Assembly: GCF_027943255.1 (NCBI RefSeq)
Contig: NC_072893.1
Coordinates: 62,280,001-62,344,000 of the forward strand
DNA from: Anastrepha obliqua
Lineage: Eukaryota; Arthropoda; Insecta; Diptera; Tephritidae
DNA: 64,000 bases
Reading direction: 5' to 3'
Shown here: in pieces, positions 9,895 to 20,736 of the stretch
Layout: every line of letters begins with the position of its first letter
How positions within the stretch are numbered: position 1 is the stretch's first letter
The notes under the pieces: generated by a model
The model's input: the letters and a program-made list of their open reading frames with translations, nothing else
What the model was told of the DNA's origin: nothing
Database searches by the model: none
Position numbers and translations under genes: made by a program

Positions 9895-10800
9895 AACACA
9901 GTTAGGAATGAACTTCATACAACACCAACTGTGCACGATAGAGTTCCGATATGTGTTAAACGACGTTCATCGGAAGGCTTTCTGATTTCGATGAAGAACG
10001 TCTCAAATCACTAGTGAAGAAGAACGGTCGACAAACCAATTGTGAATTGGCGCAAAAAATGAACTGCAATCATAAAACGATTCTCATTCAATGGAATTTA
10101 CCAAAAAATTGGGAGCTTGGGAGTTTTATGAGCTCAGCGAAAAAAAAAGCAGAGAAAGTCATCTTCAAATTGCTTCTCAGCATCTCGCCCGCCATTGAGC
10201 AACACGCGGTCATAAACAACGGTTTTTGTATCGAATCGTCACGGGACATGAGAAATGCTCCCTATACATCAATGCGAAGCTAGGAAAGGAATGGATGGCT
10301 CTAGGGGATACGCCAAAGTCGAAATTCAAGCCGGATATTCATCCAAACAAAATCTTAATATGTGTTTTGTGTGACCTGGCGGCATCGTGCACTGGGAAAT
10401 GCTCGAAAAGAATGCCCGGGTCAACAAGAAGCTCTACATTGCCGAGCTACACCGCGTGAATGAGGCAATTTGACTGAAAAGACCTGATCGACATGGTCAA
10501 ACAATACTCCTTTACGACAACTTCAGACCCCATGTTGCACAAGTCGCCAAAGCCGCACTCCAAGAGCTCAAATGGGACGTCCTTCAGCATCCGTCGTATT
10601 CTCCGAACATTGCATTGACCGATTGCCATCGTTTTCGCTCCCTGTCAAGCCGAATGAAGGGTGTTACCTTCGATAACAAAAACTGGCTCAACAACTTCTT
10701 TAACACCAGACCAGGCGAATTCTGGCAGAACGGCATCAACAAATTGGTCGAGACGTGAGAAGAGGTTGTAAACAGCAACGACGAATATATAATTGATTAA
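9895..10800 (+). pseudogene. Mariner transposase relic, N-terminal domain incomplete
   Basis: The plus strand shows an HTH (QTNCELAQKMNCNHKTI, about 10030), then FLYRIVTGHEKCSLYINAK (10220 on), where the first catalytic D of GDEKW has become H and W has become C. After frameshifts come ILLYDNFRPHVAQ (second D, about 10500) and YSPNIALTDCHRF (third D), followed by EFWQNGINKLVE. Stops (at least two TGA) and frameshifts break it. No inverted ends were found; the next feature begins at 10828. It is a third mariner family beside the two upstream. Confidence 0.85.
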
Positions 10801-10827
10801 CTTATTGATATAATTATTATTTTTTGC

Positions 10828-11534
10828 TTAAGCGGTTACATGGGTTTCGTCGGGTAAAAACAGGCCTATTTTCAATATTCTTTTTTCTATGTCAAAAATT
10901 ATTTATTTAATTCAAACTTTTTTCTGTCTTATAGATACATATTTGAAGAATAATTTCTGAAATAAAAAAAAAAAAATGAAAACTCCTCTATTGTGAAGTC
11001 ATTCCCCGTGACCCCTCGAAAAAAAGGTGCGTCCGCGTTGTTAGCATAACTCCTGACAGGAACAACGAAAATGAAAAACCAAAAATAAGTGTTTTAGTTA
11101 AGACTCGTGATTGAACGAAGGAAAGAAAAAAAAGGAAAAATTGGAATTTTGGCAGACATTTTTCCAAAAAAATTAAAATTTTGATCAAATTTGCTTGACA
11201 TTTTGTTTTTTTTTAAATAGTTGTAAAAATCCTTCCTTCAAGCACGAGTAAATTGTATATGGAATACCTGTGTTAAATTTCATCAAGATCGGTTGAGTAG
11301 TTTTCGAGAATATTTGACAACCGACTTTGAAAACACGGTTTCGAGAAAAACGCGATCAAAGTTTTGAGTAACTATGAAAGTGGCTTGGAGCGCACACCTT
11401 CCAAAGGCTGTATCTCCGAAACTATTATTCGGATCGACTTGAAGATTTAGGATAATATTCTTGAGATGTTGTAAAAATTAATAAGCCAAAAAAAAGTCGA
11501 TTTTTGAACCCACGAAACCCATATAACCCCTTAA
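10828..11534. mobile_element. Complete TTAA-flanked MITE (piggyBac-type target), 707 bp
   Basis: Both borders are TTAA (10828-10831 and 11531-11534). Inside them an imperfect inverted repeat of about 28 bp can be read: left GCGGTTACATGGGTTTCGTC, right inverse GGGGTTATATGGGTTTCGTG. No transposase is encoded; short ORFs within have no known domain. Near 11337-11370 it holds GGTTTCGAGAAAAACGCG followed by CAAAGTTTTGAG, a block shared with the other TTAA MITEs here. TTAA duplication is the signature of the piggyBac superfamily; class by target site only. Confidence 0.8.
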
Positions 11535-12984
11535 ATAAAGGTCTTCGATAAAAATGCTAATTCTCCAACCTAATATTTCTTAATTTTCCAAGTCATCCTT
11601 TAACGCTTTGCCTTTATTCCAACTCAGTTGAAGAAGTTCGTTTGCTAGGCTTACCGTAAGATGGCATCAAAGTCGATAACTAGTAGATTACCTAATGGGT
11701 GTAGGTAGTGCTTAGATCAATTGTCCCAATAGCAATAACAGTGAAATGTAGAAAAAAATTAGTCTCTTTGAATTAAAAAAGAATCACGGATGCATTTAAG
11801 AAAACAATTTCGCATTCTCCAAATTGTCATCTTTAGTGAACGAAAAAATTGTGGACTACAGGTCCATGTTTTTCCTGCAGGTTATATTTGCACATACATA
11901 CATGCGAACTATGTAATTGCACATCTATACTTACAAACTAAATAAGTGAGGTAAAAACCAGCCAAAGAACCGCGGAATTTACAAAGTTTTTGCGCTCCGA
12001 GTAAACGTCAACGCGGCAAAAGACTGCATTAATTTGCCGTAATATTGGGGTTTTGTATTCTTTTTTCTATACAACAATGTGGGTGCACCCAACAACAAAA
12101 AGTTGCTTTACTGAAAATTCCACAGGTTAATACTCAAGAAGATTGAGAGCAGCTTTGGTTGCTTTTGCTTGTTTTTGCTTTTGTGGCATATCATTCGGAT
12201 TTCTGCAAACTCAAAATGTTGGGTGGGAAAGTAATTGATTTCGAAAAGCAAAAGTTAGTCCTACATACCAAGCGCATACAGAATTTATGTTGAAAATTTT
12301 ACTATGCTCACTACCAAAAAGTGCGCTGCTGCTCGAAGTGTGGTTGGTAAAATTCAATGGATGTCATATAAAAATTGCACTATGAAGACAAATTGTTTCA
12401 ACAGAAAAGTATTTGTTTTTCTTTTCACAAATAGGAACGCCCATGAGTCGTTTACGTACGAATACAGAAAGGAGGAAGCTGGGGAGACGGAACAATATTA
12501 GCGGGTAACAAAGTAAAAGCGCACGTTAGGTTTTCGGAGGACATAGAATTTTTCGATAATCGCCCTTGATTACTATTTGTATAGTTTTTCTAGCACATGT
12601 AATATCGCACGGTAAACATTTAAGCAAAGCTGAATGGGAGGGAGAAACTTAAAAGGTTTTACATATATTTTTTTAAATTTCGCATCTTCCCACTACAGCA
12701 AAGGAGTCTCTTTCGGGTTTGATTTCGTTTCACATCATTGTATACAGTGCGAATTTAGCGCTGCTACCTCAAAGATATGTATATCGCGTCCCTTTCATTG
12801 ATTCGTAGTTTTCTCTGAGCCCAACTTCCTCGATAAATTTTAGTACTTGCCCCATTTTATTCCGTTTTAGTTCCTCCTCCAGTAAAATATGTTTATCTAA
12901 ATGTTTGTTCCGTTTTATTTCACTTTTATATTTTTCTATGAAAATATAGTTAATTCTACTACAAAAATATATGAACACAATTTT
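11535..12984. other. Gap without recognisable gene
   Basis: AT-rich sequence with short ORFs only (for example 12304-12501, 65 codons), none with a motif I recognise. No transposon ends were found. Confidence 0.4.
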
Positions 12985-13130
12985 AAATTTGTGCAATTTG
13001 TAAAATATTTCCAAAATGTTTTCTTCAAAAATGAAAATTTTTTAATCAGAAATTTTAGAAAAATTTCGAGTATGCAGTTTTATAGCCCATTCAATTCTAG
13101 TCTTACAAAGTGTGAAGTAGCTCATAAGGT
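12985..13130 (+). repeat. Copy of a dispersed repeat (GTATGCAGTTTTATAGCCC core)
   Basis: Contains TTTTTAATCAGAAATTTTAG followed by GAGTATGCAGTTTTATAGCC. The same order of motifs occurs at 47720-49700 (tandem), 53985-54145 (minus) and 62860-63010. It is non-coding, class unknown. Confidence 0.6.
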
Positions 13131-13795
13131 GAATTGATTTTTAGCCCTTTTGTTTAGCAGCAGTTTTTAAAAACCTATACGATTAATAGATAGATAGCCT
13201 AGCTGCTTTCGAGACTTATTGAATTCTCACATCCAAACTGATAACGCATTATTTTAATGCCATTCAGCTACTGTCAGAGAAAACTCACATATTCTCTGCA
13301 AGATAAGCGGTCTAGGGACAAGCGCGCTGCGAGAAGCTTGTGCCTTGGATAGTATCCAAAGCCGCAGTCCGAGAGAGTTCCTATGGACATACGTACAAGA
13401 CGCAAAACCTACAATGGAGCAGAAACGAGAGCAACGAGGCTCTACGCTTAGTGAATGGCAACGATCATCGGTCTCATCTGGGCTGACTGGGCATGGATTT
13501 CTTTTAACAATATCTGCCTAGATTTGCGCTGACAGCTTCACGAAATTACGGAGGGAAGGTTTGTTGAATATTTCTCACATTTTTATCCAACAAACAAAAA
13601 AAGAGTAAACAGCTGTGCTAGATACCTAGTCATAGCTAGACTGCACCTAGAAGTGGAATCATTTGATAGCATTTGCTTTTCTAAGTCAAAAGTGGGCATG
13701 GGCGAAGCACACATTTTTGAATACGCATAGACTAAGAATAAAAATAAGCATAGGAAAAGAAATAGGACTATTAATATTAGTTACCTACATACCTT
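13131..13795. other. Gap without recognisable gene
   Basis: No coding motif or repeat end recognised. Confidence 0.35.
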
Positions 13796-15362
13796 AGAAA
13801 TCCTTATGGGCATTCTGCGCTCTAACATGGCCACGCTGAGGAGCTGGACTGAGAGTAAGGGACTCGCTCTAAATACCGCAAGAACTGAAATAATTCTCTT
13901 CACAAGGAAACATAGGCTTCCTATAATCTCCTCGCTGGTTTTTAAGGGTGTGGATATTCCTTCGAGAGGGTACTTAGGACCCATATTAGATAGGAAACTC
14001 ACATGGAAACCTAATACAATATTGAGGAAGAGTAAAAAAGGTCAACGTTGCATTATGCACTTGTAAAAAAGCGGTCCGTATTAAATGGCTATATGTATAC
14101 TCATTGGCTATATATAATACTTCGCTAGTTAGACCAATCTTAATATATGGAAGACTTGTATGGTGGCCATCTGCTCTAAAGGCGAATTACGCTAAAATCA
14201 TGAGTAAGGTCCAAAGAACAGCTCTTCTGTGCATCTCTGGTGTTTTAAGGACTACCCCAAACAAAGCGCTAGAAGTGCTAATCAATTTGTCTGCCGCCTC
14301 CTTGCTTAGACTCAAAGGTACGGCGCTATGGAAAGAACGGTGGCTTGGACACGCCTGTATTTTGCACGCTCTCAACAGTCACAAACAAGAAATTCCTAGA
14401 ATTACCTTCGACAAGCTCTTCAAGACAAGTATACCGTCAAGAAGGGAGTGGCAGACACCATGGCAATTAAATTTTTATGCAGATGGTTCCAAGCTAGACG
14501 ATAAAGTTGGCTATGAAGTATCTTCGAACGAATTAGGACTCGAACTATCCGTTCGACTACCAGATTACAGCAGCGTTTATCAGGCAGAGGTTCTAGCCAT
14601 AAAAGAAGTGGCTACATATTTAAATATGTTTGCCGTAACAAAAACGACTATAAATATATTATCGGATAGTCAAGCGGGCATTAAATCAATGAATGCGGCT
14701 ATACTAAGATCAAAGGTTGCACAGGAATGCCGGGCAGCCCTAAATGATATTAGTGTCGTATTCAAGGGCATCCTTATTTGAGTTTCGGTGCAGAGAGATA
14801 TTGAGGGAAACTGTAGAGCTGATGAGCTAGCCAGAAAAGATACTGCTCTTCAACTTTTCCGTGATAAAAGTGCCATTGGAATACCATGCCGGCCACGAGT
14901 AAATTAATAATAAAAAACAACATTAGCCAAGAGGCCAATAGGCCATGGGAAGATAAAGATATATGCGTAACGGTCAGGCTAATATGGCCGCAAATAAACG
15001 AGAAAAGGGCAAAGGAATTGCTTAGCCCCTCAAGAGAAGATATCTCGAAGGTCGTGGCTTATGTCACCGGTATTGTAGAAGTTGTAGATATAAGGAAGAG
15101 GAAGAAACAGTTAAGCACTTCCTCTGCAATTCTCCAGCCTTAGCTAAATCACAACAGGTTGTCTAGGTAAACACTTTTCAATTCACTTACAGAACTATCC
15201 GGCACGGGGAAGAGACCAATCCCGCGATTCATAAAAGCCTCAAAATGGTTTCATGAAAATAAATAAACAAGGTTCCCGTGTCGCACAATGGTATCACAAC
15301 GGCCCTGTAAGGTCTAAGTGAGTTGGTCATACGGACCAACTACCACCATAACCTAACCTATA
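13796..15362 (+). mobile_element. 5'-truncated non-LTR retrotransposon: RT thumb, RNase H remnant
   Basis: The first part (13806-14066) is the RT segment after the catalytic box (LRSWTESKGLALNTARTEII, then YLGPILDRKLTWK). After a short frame break the main ORF, 14104-14781, gives the thumb (LVRPILIYGRLVWWPSALK, then VLRTTPNKALEVLINL) and RNase H (FYADGSKLDDKVGYEV, YQAEVLAIKE, ILSDSQAGIKSMNAA). A stop at 14779 precedes the NCRADELARKD motif in a degraded tail. The 3' end carries CCATAACCTAACCTATACC. Catalytic residues D, E and D of RNase H are visible but the RT active site is absent, so the copy is dead on arrival. Related to, but not the same family as, the element at 1141-2985. Confidence 0.85.
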
Positions 15363-16144
15363 CCTCAGAAATCTTAATTGAAAGACGACTTTATCTCAAC
15401 ATCCTTAGCATCTGAACAGCCTGAACAGCAGAATTTAGATTATTATTGATAATGCTGGTTCTTTCAATGTTAGGACAGCTGCTGCTAAGCGATTTTAACT
15501 ATCATATCGTACAAATTTACGTGTACAGCGTACAGGTTGGTTGAAAAGTATTGAAATATACAATTTTTTTTCGATCTATCTTTTCATTACTTATTTATCA
15601 GCCATTTAAAGCTAATGTGTTCAGTATTTTTTTAAATAATAGAAAGCGCCAATTATGGTGCAGTGTTGAAATTCTTCATTTTGAAAAGTTTATTAGGAAC
15701 AGAAATTTACAACAAAATTGGGAAAGGAATCTGTTCCTCCATTTCAAACTGCAATATCGGTAATTTTTGTTTAACTTTTTATTAACTTAAATCATTATGG
15801 GCCGTGCAAAAGCATTAAAATATAGCTAGAAAGAAAAAATCAAAACTTGTAAAGGTTTGGCTCTCATTTACCCAATACGTAAAAAGATTTACAGAAGCTC
15901 CAAATGTATTAAATTTTTTTTAAATGACGGGATGTACTATGGGAAAATTTAAAGCTCCAGCATCTACCATAGATACATCTGCCGAAAAAAAAAGATTTTA
16001 AAGCTGAAGTAAGTGCAAGAATACGTAGAGTCTCACGAGATACAATATTTCTAAACCATATTCGAGGTCTAAAATTTAAAACAGTTATTATAATTTTATC
16101 CGGGAGCAGCACCATCTTAGGTTTTCTCACGCAAATAATCATCT
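15363..16144. other. Gap without recognisable gene
   Basis: AT-rich; short ORFs (for example 15551-15763) lack motifs. The left end of the DD41D-type relic that follows may be here but could not be placed. Confidence 0.35.
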
Positions 16145-16864
16145 AAATGAGTCGACAATTTAAAAGTTGTTGAAAAATTTCATGAAACTGGTTCAGTCGA
16201 GCAGACCACGAACTGGAGCTTCTGTTGAGAATATTGCTGTTGTAGCATTCATGACACCCACGTCACTGTTGACAGTTATAATTTTGAGGTGAGGCGACGC
16301 TTGGAGTGTTTGAGAGAAAAATTCAGCGTACAATTTTTGGGCCTTTGGGTGGCGATGGAACAATGAGCTTTATGAGCTTTACGACGACATAGACATAGCG
16401 CAGCGAATAAAGATCCAGCCGCTACGTTGGCTGGGTCATGTCGTCCGAATGGATACAAACGCTCCGGCACTGAAAGTATTCGATGCGGTACCAGCTGGTG
16501 GTAGTAGAGGAAGAGGAAGGCCTCCTCTGCGTTGGAAGAATCAGGTGGAGAAGAACTTGGCTTCACTTGGTATGTCTAATTGGCGCCGGTTAGCACGAGA
16601 AAGAAACGACTGGCGCGCTTTGTTGAACTCGGCCAAAATCGCGTAAGCGGTTATCGCGCCAATTAAGAAGAAGAAGCATTCGAGTATTTGACGGATTTTA
16701 CCTGTAGACGTGCTCATGGTGGATATATAAATGTTGTAATATCTGACATAATATTGTTAAAAGCGGTATTTGTAATAATATAGTGTAACCTGAAAGACTC
16801 TGGATTTTTACATGTTTTATTTTATATTAAAACAACAAGTAGGTGCGTATTTTGAAAGCCCCTT
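16145..16864 (+). mobile_element. DD41D-type element relic, interrupted by an RTE-like tail
   Basis: Two flanking pieces match the outer element at 6980-9864: 16160-16262 (GTTCAGTCGAGCAGACC..., encoding ETGSVE) and 16679-16864 (TTTACCTGTAGACGTGCTC, encoding FTCRRAHGG, then the shared 3' non-coding part). The right end reads GAAAGCCCCTT before TA at 16865-16866. The left end was not found. No catalytic domain remains. Confidence 0.6.
16286..16678 (+). mobile_element. 3' end of an RTE/CR1-like non-LTR retrotransposon
   Basis: In one frame from 16418 the sequence reads LRWLGHVVRMD, then VPAGGSRGRGRPPLRWKNQV and WRRLARERNDWRALLNSAK, the conserved C-terminal tail found after the RT domain of several non-LTR clades. 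Upstream (16286-16417) the reading is frameshifted (FERKIQRTIFGP). The 3' end is an AAGAAGAAG run at 16666-16675, and it breaks the flanking DD41D-type relic. Only the last ~130 codons survive. A second, more degraded copy is at 31650-31925. Confidence 0.8.
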
Positions 16865-16924
16865 TAGTTTCACAGGTTTATTAGTTCCTGCCGCTTTAAG
16901 AAAAATTAGTGTTTCATTTGGTGT

Positions 16925-17000
16925 CTCACGGTCGGATTCCGGACCCATCCAATATCGAAGTGTAGTCATGCCTCAACCCATTCAGCTACAGCGAATAATA
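16925..17000 (-). mobile_element. SINE head fragment (tRNA-related part only)
   Basis: The minus strand reads GCTGTAGCTGAATGGGTTG then GACTACACTTCGA and a degraded B box, matching the first ~75 bp of the SINE at 4681-4979. The body is missing. Confidence 0.7.
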
Positions 17001-17729
17001 AAGTGTAGTTTGAAGTTGCTAAAATTCCTCGTGAATTTTTTATACAATAATATTTTTCCTAAATTGTGCTGTGTAGTTTCTTTATGTAACAAATTCACGA
17101 CATTATTTTTTGTATCATAAAAAAAACACAACAGCGTTAAGCGAAAAAATTTTAAAAATTCAGCGAAAATTTCGAACGAATTCAAATTTACACTTTGTCG
17201 TATTAAAATTTAACGAGCTATAGAATTGCTAACCGAGTTATTTTTTTTTCAATTTTGATTTAAAGTTTTAAATTTCCTTAAGTTTATCGAATTTTTATGA
17301 ATCCTGTGCAAAGTCCGAAAATTGGGTTATTATGGTCTTTATTATGGAATTAACTATAGTTTATAAAAACGAAAATAATTGAGTTTAAGAAATAAATAAG
17401 TTTACCTATATGCTGCCTTCATAATAATTTCAGGACAGGGCTTGTATAAACCATAGAAAAATTTTAATAAAAAAAAAATGAATAGAAATTTTACGGCAGT
17501 TGCGGTATTACTTTGGATGACGTTTACTATTAGAAATCGTAGCTACACTGAGAACTTTCCTTAAATTTTTGAAGTGAAACTCCTTAAGCGTTGTTGGACG
17601 AGCGAGAATGGAGCGTAAAATTTCAAGGCCATGCAACGTTTTAGGCATTTTCGTTCCGCGAGAGAGAAAAAAGATATAACGTAGAGGAAAAGGAGGGAGA
17701 GAGCTATATCTTATATATATCTTAGACAC
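17001..17729. other. AT-rich gap
   Basis: No coding motif. The minus strand around 17160-17220 weakly recalls the GCAGTTTTATAG dispersed repeat (AAAGTGTAAATTT present), too diverged to annotate firmly. Confidence 0.3.
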
Positions 17730-18140
17730 TTTAGACTATTTTGCCTGAGTTTTTGCTTGTGGTTGCTAATTTCTAGTGTGAAATAACACTGCCTACTTTT
17801 TGGCGATTGTTTGTTGGTGCAAACTTGTGGGAAATATGTTTTTGGTGCCTACTTTTTGCCGTTATATATCCTTGGCGCTACTGTTTAGGGCGTTTTTTGG
17901 TTGCAATTTTTCTGGCGTTTTTTTTTTTTTGGTGCCTACCTTTCGGCGCTTATTTCCGTTTCCTGGCTAGTGCTTGTGCGTACTATAGAGTGCTATCCAT
18001 TCCGGTGTCGTATTTATTGGTATTGCCTTGTGGTAATTTGTGCCGTTGCTGCGGTCCTGGAATCGCTGCGCTTTTGCGGGTGATAAACGCTTGCAGTAGT
18101 GCGCGTTGTTGGCACGGTCTGTGTCCGGCGTTTACCTAAA
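17730..18140 (+). other. Unassigned T/G-rich stretch with imperfect direct repeats
   Basis: GCCTACTTTTTGGCG (17791), GGTGCCTACTTTTTGCCG (17842) and GGTGCCTACCTTTCGGCG (17931) repeat within a stretch that is less AT-rich than its surroundings. The open frame 17807-18139 (110 codons) has a membrane-like composition but no motif and may be a by-product of the T-rich repeats. It could be the 5' untranslated part of a retroelement or host regulatory DNA. Confidence 0.3.
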
Positions 18141-18221
18141 CCGGTCGACCATTTTCGGTTTTTTGTAAATTTTGTTTTTGGGTATTCTCTGAAAATGTTG
18201 TGAATTTAGTTAGATATGTAT

Positions 18222-18225
18222 TCTT

Positions 18226-18259
<34 letters not shown>

Positions 18260-18276
18260 ATTCTCTCTCGGGTCTC
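18222..18276 (+). repeat. (CT)n microsatellite
   Basis: An almost uninterrupted CT run lies about 200 bp downstream (in minus-strand sense) of the signal-peptide exon, inside its presumed first intron. Confidence 0.9.
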
Positions 18277-18464
18277 TCCCTCTTTTTTGTCTGCCTTGAA
18301 AGTTTCACTTCTGTTATTTGTAATACGCTACACGCACTTTTTTCCTATTTTTTTTTTGTTTTTTTAATTTATATTTATTTAAATTAATATTTTAAACGTT
18401 AAATTTGTATAAAAGAAGTACCAATTAATTACAAATTAAAAAAAAAAAAAATGATTCGACTTAC

Positions 18465-18510
18465 CTGCATACATCAACAATGCCAACAGTATTAACAGCC
18501 AATGCGTCAT
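18465..18510 (-). CDS. Candidate first coding exon of a host secreted or membrane protein
   Basis: On the minus strand CAACAAAATG, a strong insect start context, opens a frame encoding MTHWLLILLALLMYA, a short basic-free N-terminus and a hydrophobic core as in a signal peptide. After one further base the sequence is GTAAGT, a perfect 5' splice site (18464-18459). The break falls after codon position 1 (phase 1), the phase most common just after signal peptides in animal genes. No other exon could be identified; the rest of the gene would lie to the left (lower coordinates), perhaps beyond the window. I do not recognise the protein. The combination of start context, hydrophobic peptide and donor is unlikely by chance, but it is one short exon and unproven. 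Confidence 0.5.
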
Positions 18511-20207
18511 TTTGTTGTTGTTCCTGTTTAAATTGCCTTTCAGCGCTGATTTTGACGTTAATTTTATAAAACCAAGTCGACAAATTATCGACAATTCACG
18601 CGGCGCGCCTTTGTTTGTATTTAATTAAGTCCTTTGTTATTACACTACATAGTTTGTATGTATGCGTGCACATGTGTTTGTGTGCACCATATTATTGTAC
18701 GTTTTATCGATATGTGCGTTAGTTCCGAAATCAAAAGGATTCTAAATAATTACTCTGTTTATATAACAATTTTTTCATAAGCACAAAATAACTGATTAAA
18801 TTTTTTAATAAATAACAAAGTTAATGGGAAATTATTTCACAGTTATATTTAAATTATTGAAAACTTAACGAGAATTTATCCGTTAGAACAGCCAAACAAA
18901 AAAAAAAAGTCGATTAATTTCGCTTGGCCTCAGCCGTAGTATAAATTAATTTTCCGCGTCCGAACTGTTGACTGACGTATACGTTAAGGTATGTATGTAT
19001 TTATGCATGTATTTGGGTGTGCAGAAAATGGCTCGGGAAATACTTGAAATTAATGCTTTCATACAAATAATAAACAAGGCGAGTAATCACTTTGTCAGCT
19101 TGTCAGTTAAGCGAGTAAGCAGAGGAGTCACGCTACGCTGTAATTTGTTACGTGTTGAATATAACTGCTATTGTTACTGTTATTGTTATTGTGATTATTG
19201 GTAAGTGGAGTAATTCTTATCGCATTGAATTGGCGTTAATAAAACGGCCATCCGCTCTTGCGTATCATTTATTTATTTACTTCTTCTTTTTCGAACGTTT
19301 TTTGTATTTTAATGCCAACGGGGCGTCGCACACAAATAAATTCCAAAAAATAGAAAAAAAAAATGAGTCAAAACGAAATCATTGTCGTTTCCGTTTCCGT
19401 CTCTCACTTCCGCAACTGACGTTTTCACGCTTAAAACTGACGTTGCAAGGACTTTCGCTTTTGGCGTTCGTTAGTCGATTATTTTTATCAGCACTTTGTT
19501 TTTTTGTTCTTGTATATGTGTTTTTTTTTTACTGAAACCCGCTACTGTAAAAAGAAGTCCTGCATGCGTTATTTATAGAATTTTCAACACAATCGGCAAT
19601 GTTGTCTGCGCCACCGATGGCAGAGTTGCCGCCACTGTTATTGTGCACAGGCTTATTTAAACGTTGTTTTCGCCTGTTTTACTCTGTTTCGCTCAGGTTT
19701 TGTATTTATTTTTATTTGTAATATTTTTATTTTTAAATTGCACGCTTGCTCCTGGCTGCCTGTCTTGCGCCTGCAGCTGGTTGCTAGGTTGCTGCTCTAC
19801 TGGAATCACGCGCCCGTTTAATTGGTTTCACTTTACGAAGTTATTATGCGCCTGATGTCGTTTCTTTTATCCTTTAATGATTATCCTTTTGTTGCTGTCA
19901 ATTATCTGGCCGAAAGGGTTGACTTACATGTCAGCGTACTTTTGTTCGTAACTACAGTTCAACAGCATTAACTTCGACGTGAGCTTCTTGTACGTTGTCG
20001 ATGCCGTTTTAATTTTAATCTGGAACGACTCCTCTTTTTACTTCTTATTCCTTAACTCTGTCTCTTTATTGCTTTAAGAATATTTGTAATTCCTAATGTA
20101 GTTGTTGTTATTACGGCGATTGTTGACACGAGTCTTTGAGTGACAATTAATTCGTATTATACTGTTGATACTTAATTCGTGGTCGCACCTGAAAGCAGAA
20201 GAGCAAA
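18511..20207. other. Possible divergent promoter region free of recognised transposons
   Basis: No transposon, SINE or retrotransposon motif was found in these 1.7 kb, unlike most of the window. It contains a TTATTG-type short repeat (19166-19200) and the TATA/Inr pair. Candidate exons lie at both ends pointing away from each other. Confidence 0.35.
19540..19578 (-). promoter_or_regulatory. Candidate TATA box and initiator for the minus-strand gene
   Basis: The minus strand has TATAAATA at about 19578-19571 and a CAGT initiator-like element (TTTTTACAGTAG) about 31 bases downstream of the first T, the standard spacing. It lies about 1.05 kb upstream of the signal-peptide ATG, so a long or spliced 5' UTR would be needed. 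Inference from motifs only. Confidence 0.3.
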
Positions 20208-20221
20208 ATGCCATCGAAGGC
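20208..20221 (+). CDS. Weak candidate mini first exon (MPSK-) with splice donor
   Basis: GAGCAAAATG gives a good insect start context; four full codons plus two bases follow (MPSK and two bases of a fifth codon) before GTGAGTAAAA, a good 5' splice site at 20222. Such short first coding exons occur in flies, but a start plus donor this close can also arise by chance. No downstream exon was found. Confidence 0.25.
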
Positions 20222-20734
20222 GTGAGTAAAAATGCAACTTCTTCATACTTTATTTTGGTTAAATGACTTAAAAAGCTGTGCTAATAAGATTCTTAAGTAC
20301 TTTGGAAATTCTCTAGCCTTTACAAGAAAAAATCGTGCTTTGGTGCAAATGTCTCTAATGTTTGAAATTCTTTAGCAGTGGTCTAAGCAAGTGAAACACG
20401 CATATGGATGAATATTAAGGCACAAACACGGGTGGGGGCAGAAACAGCACACCTTAGACCCCTCTAAAACCTTTTTTATGAATAAAATACATAATCGCTT
20501 GAAAGTATACAAATTTAAGTTAATTTTGGTGGAATTCGTCAAGCGCTGTAATGTGTAAAATTCTGCGCAAACTCCTGTCGGCATGAGCACCCAAAAATGA
20601 AATTTTATTAAATAATAAGGGTGCACTTTACAGCAGCTCATGGAGATCACAAGTACATGGCATGCGATTGTCATTGGAACGGTAGACGGCTCGTCTTTTT
20701 TTTTTTTTTTGCTTTTAATCACTTTTTATTAAAA
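20222..20734. other. Gap without recognisable gene
   Basis: No motif recognised on either strand; a poly-T run occurs at 20696-20710. Confidence 0.35.
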
Positions 20735-20736
20735 TA

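Noticed and set aside
16449..16646. 65-codon frame looking like a host nucleic-acid-binding peptide (GRGRPP)
   Set aside because: It is the C-terminal tail of an RTE/CR1-like retrotransposon; GRGRPPLRWKNQV is typical of that tail, not an AT-hook protein.
17807..18139. 110-codon frame, cysteine- and aromatic-rich, membrane-like
   Set aside because: Composition follows from the T/G-rich imperfect repeats; no motif, no splice sites that make sense, and an overlapping frame is also open.
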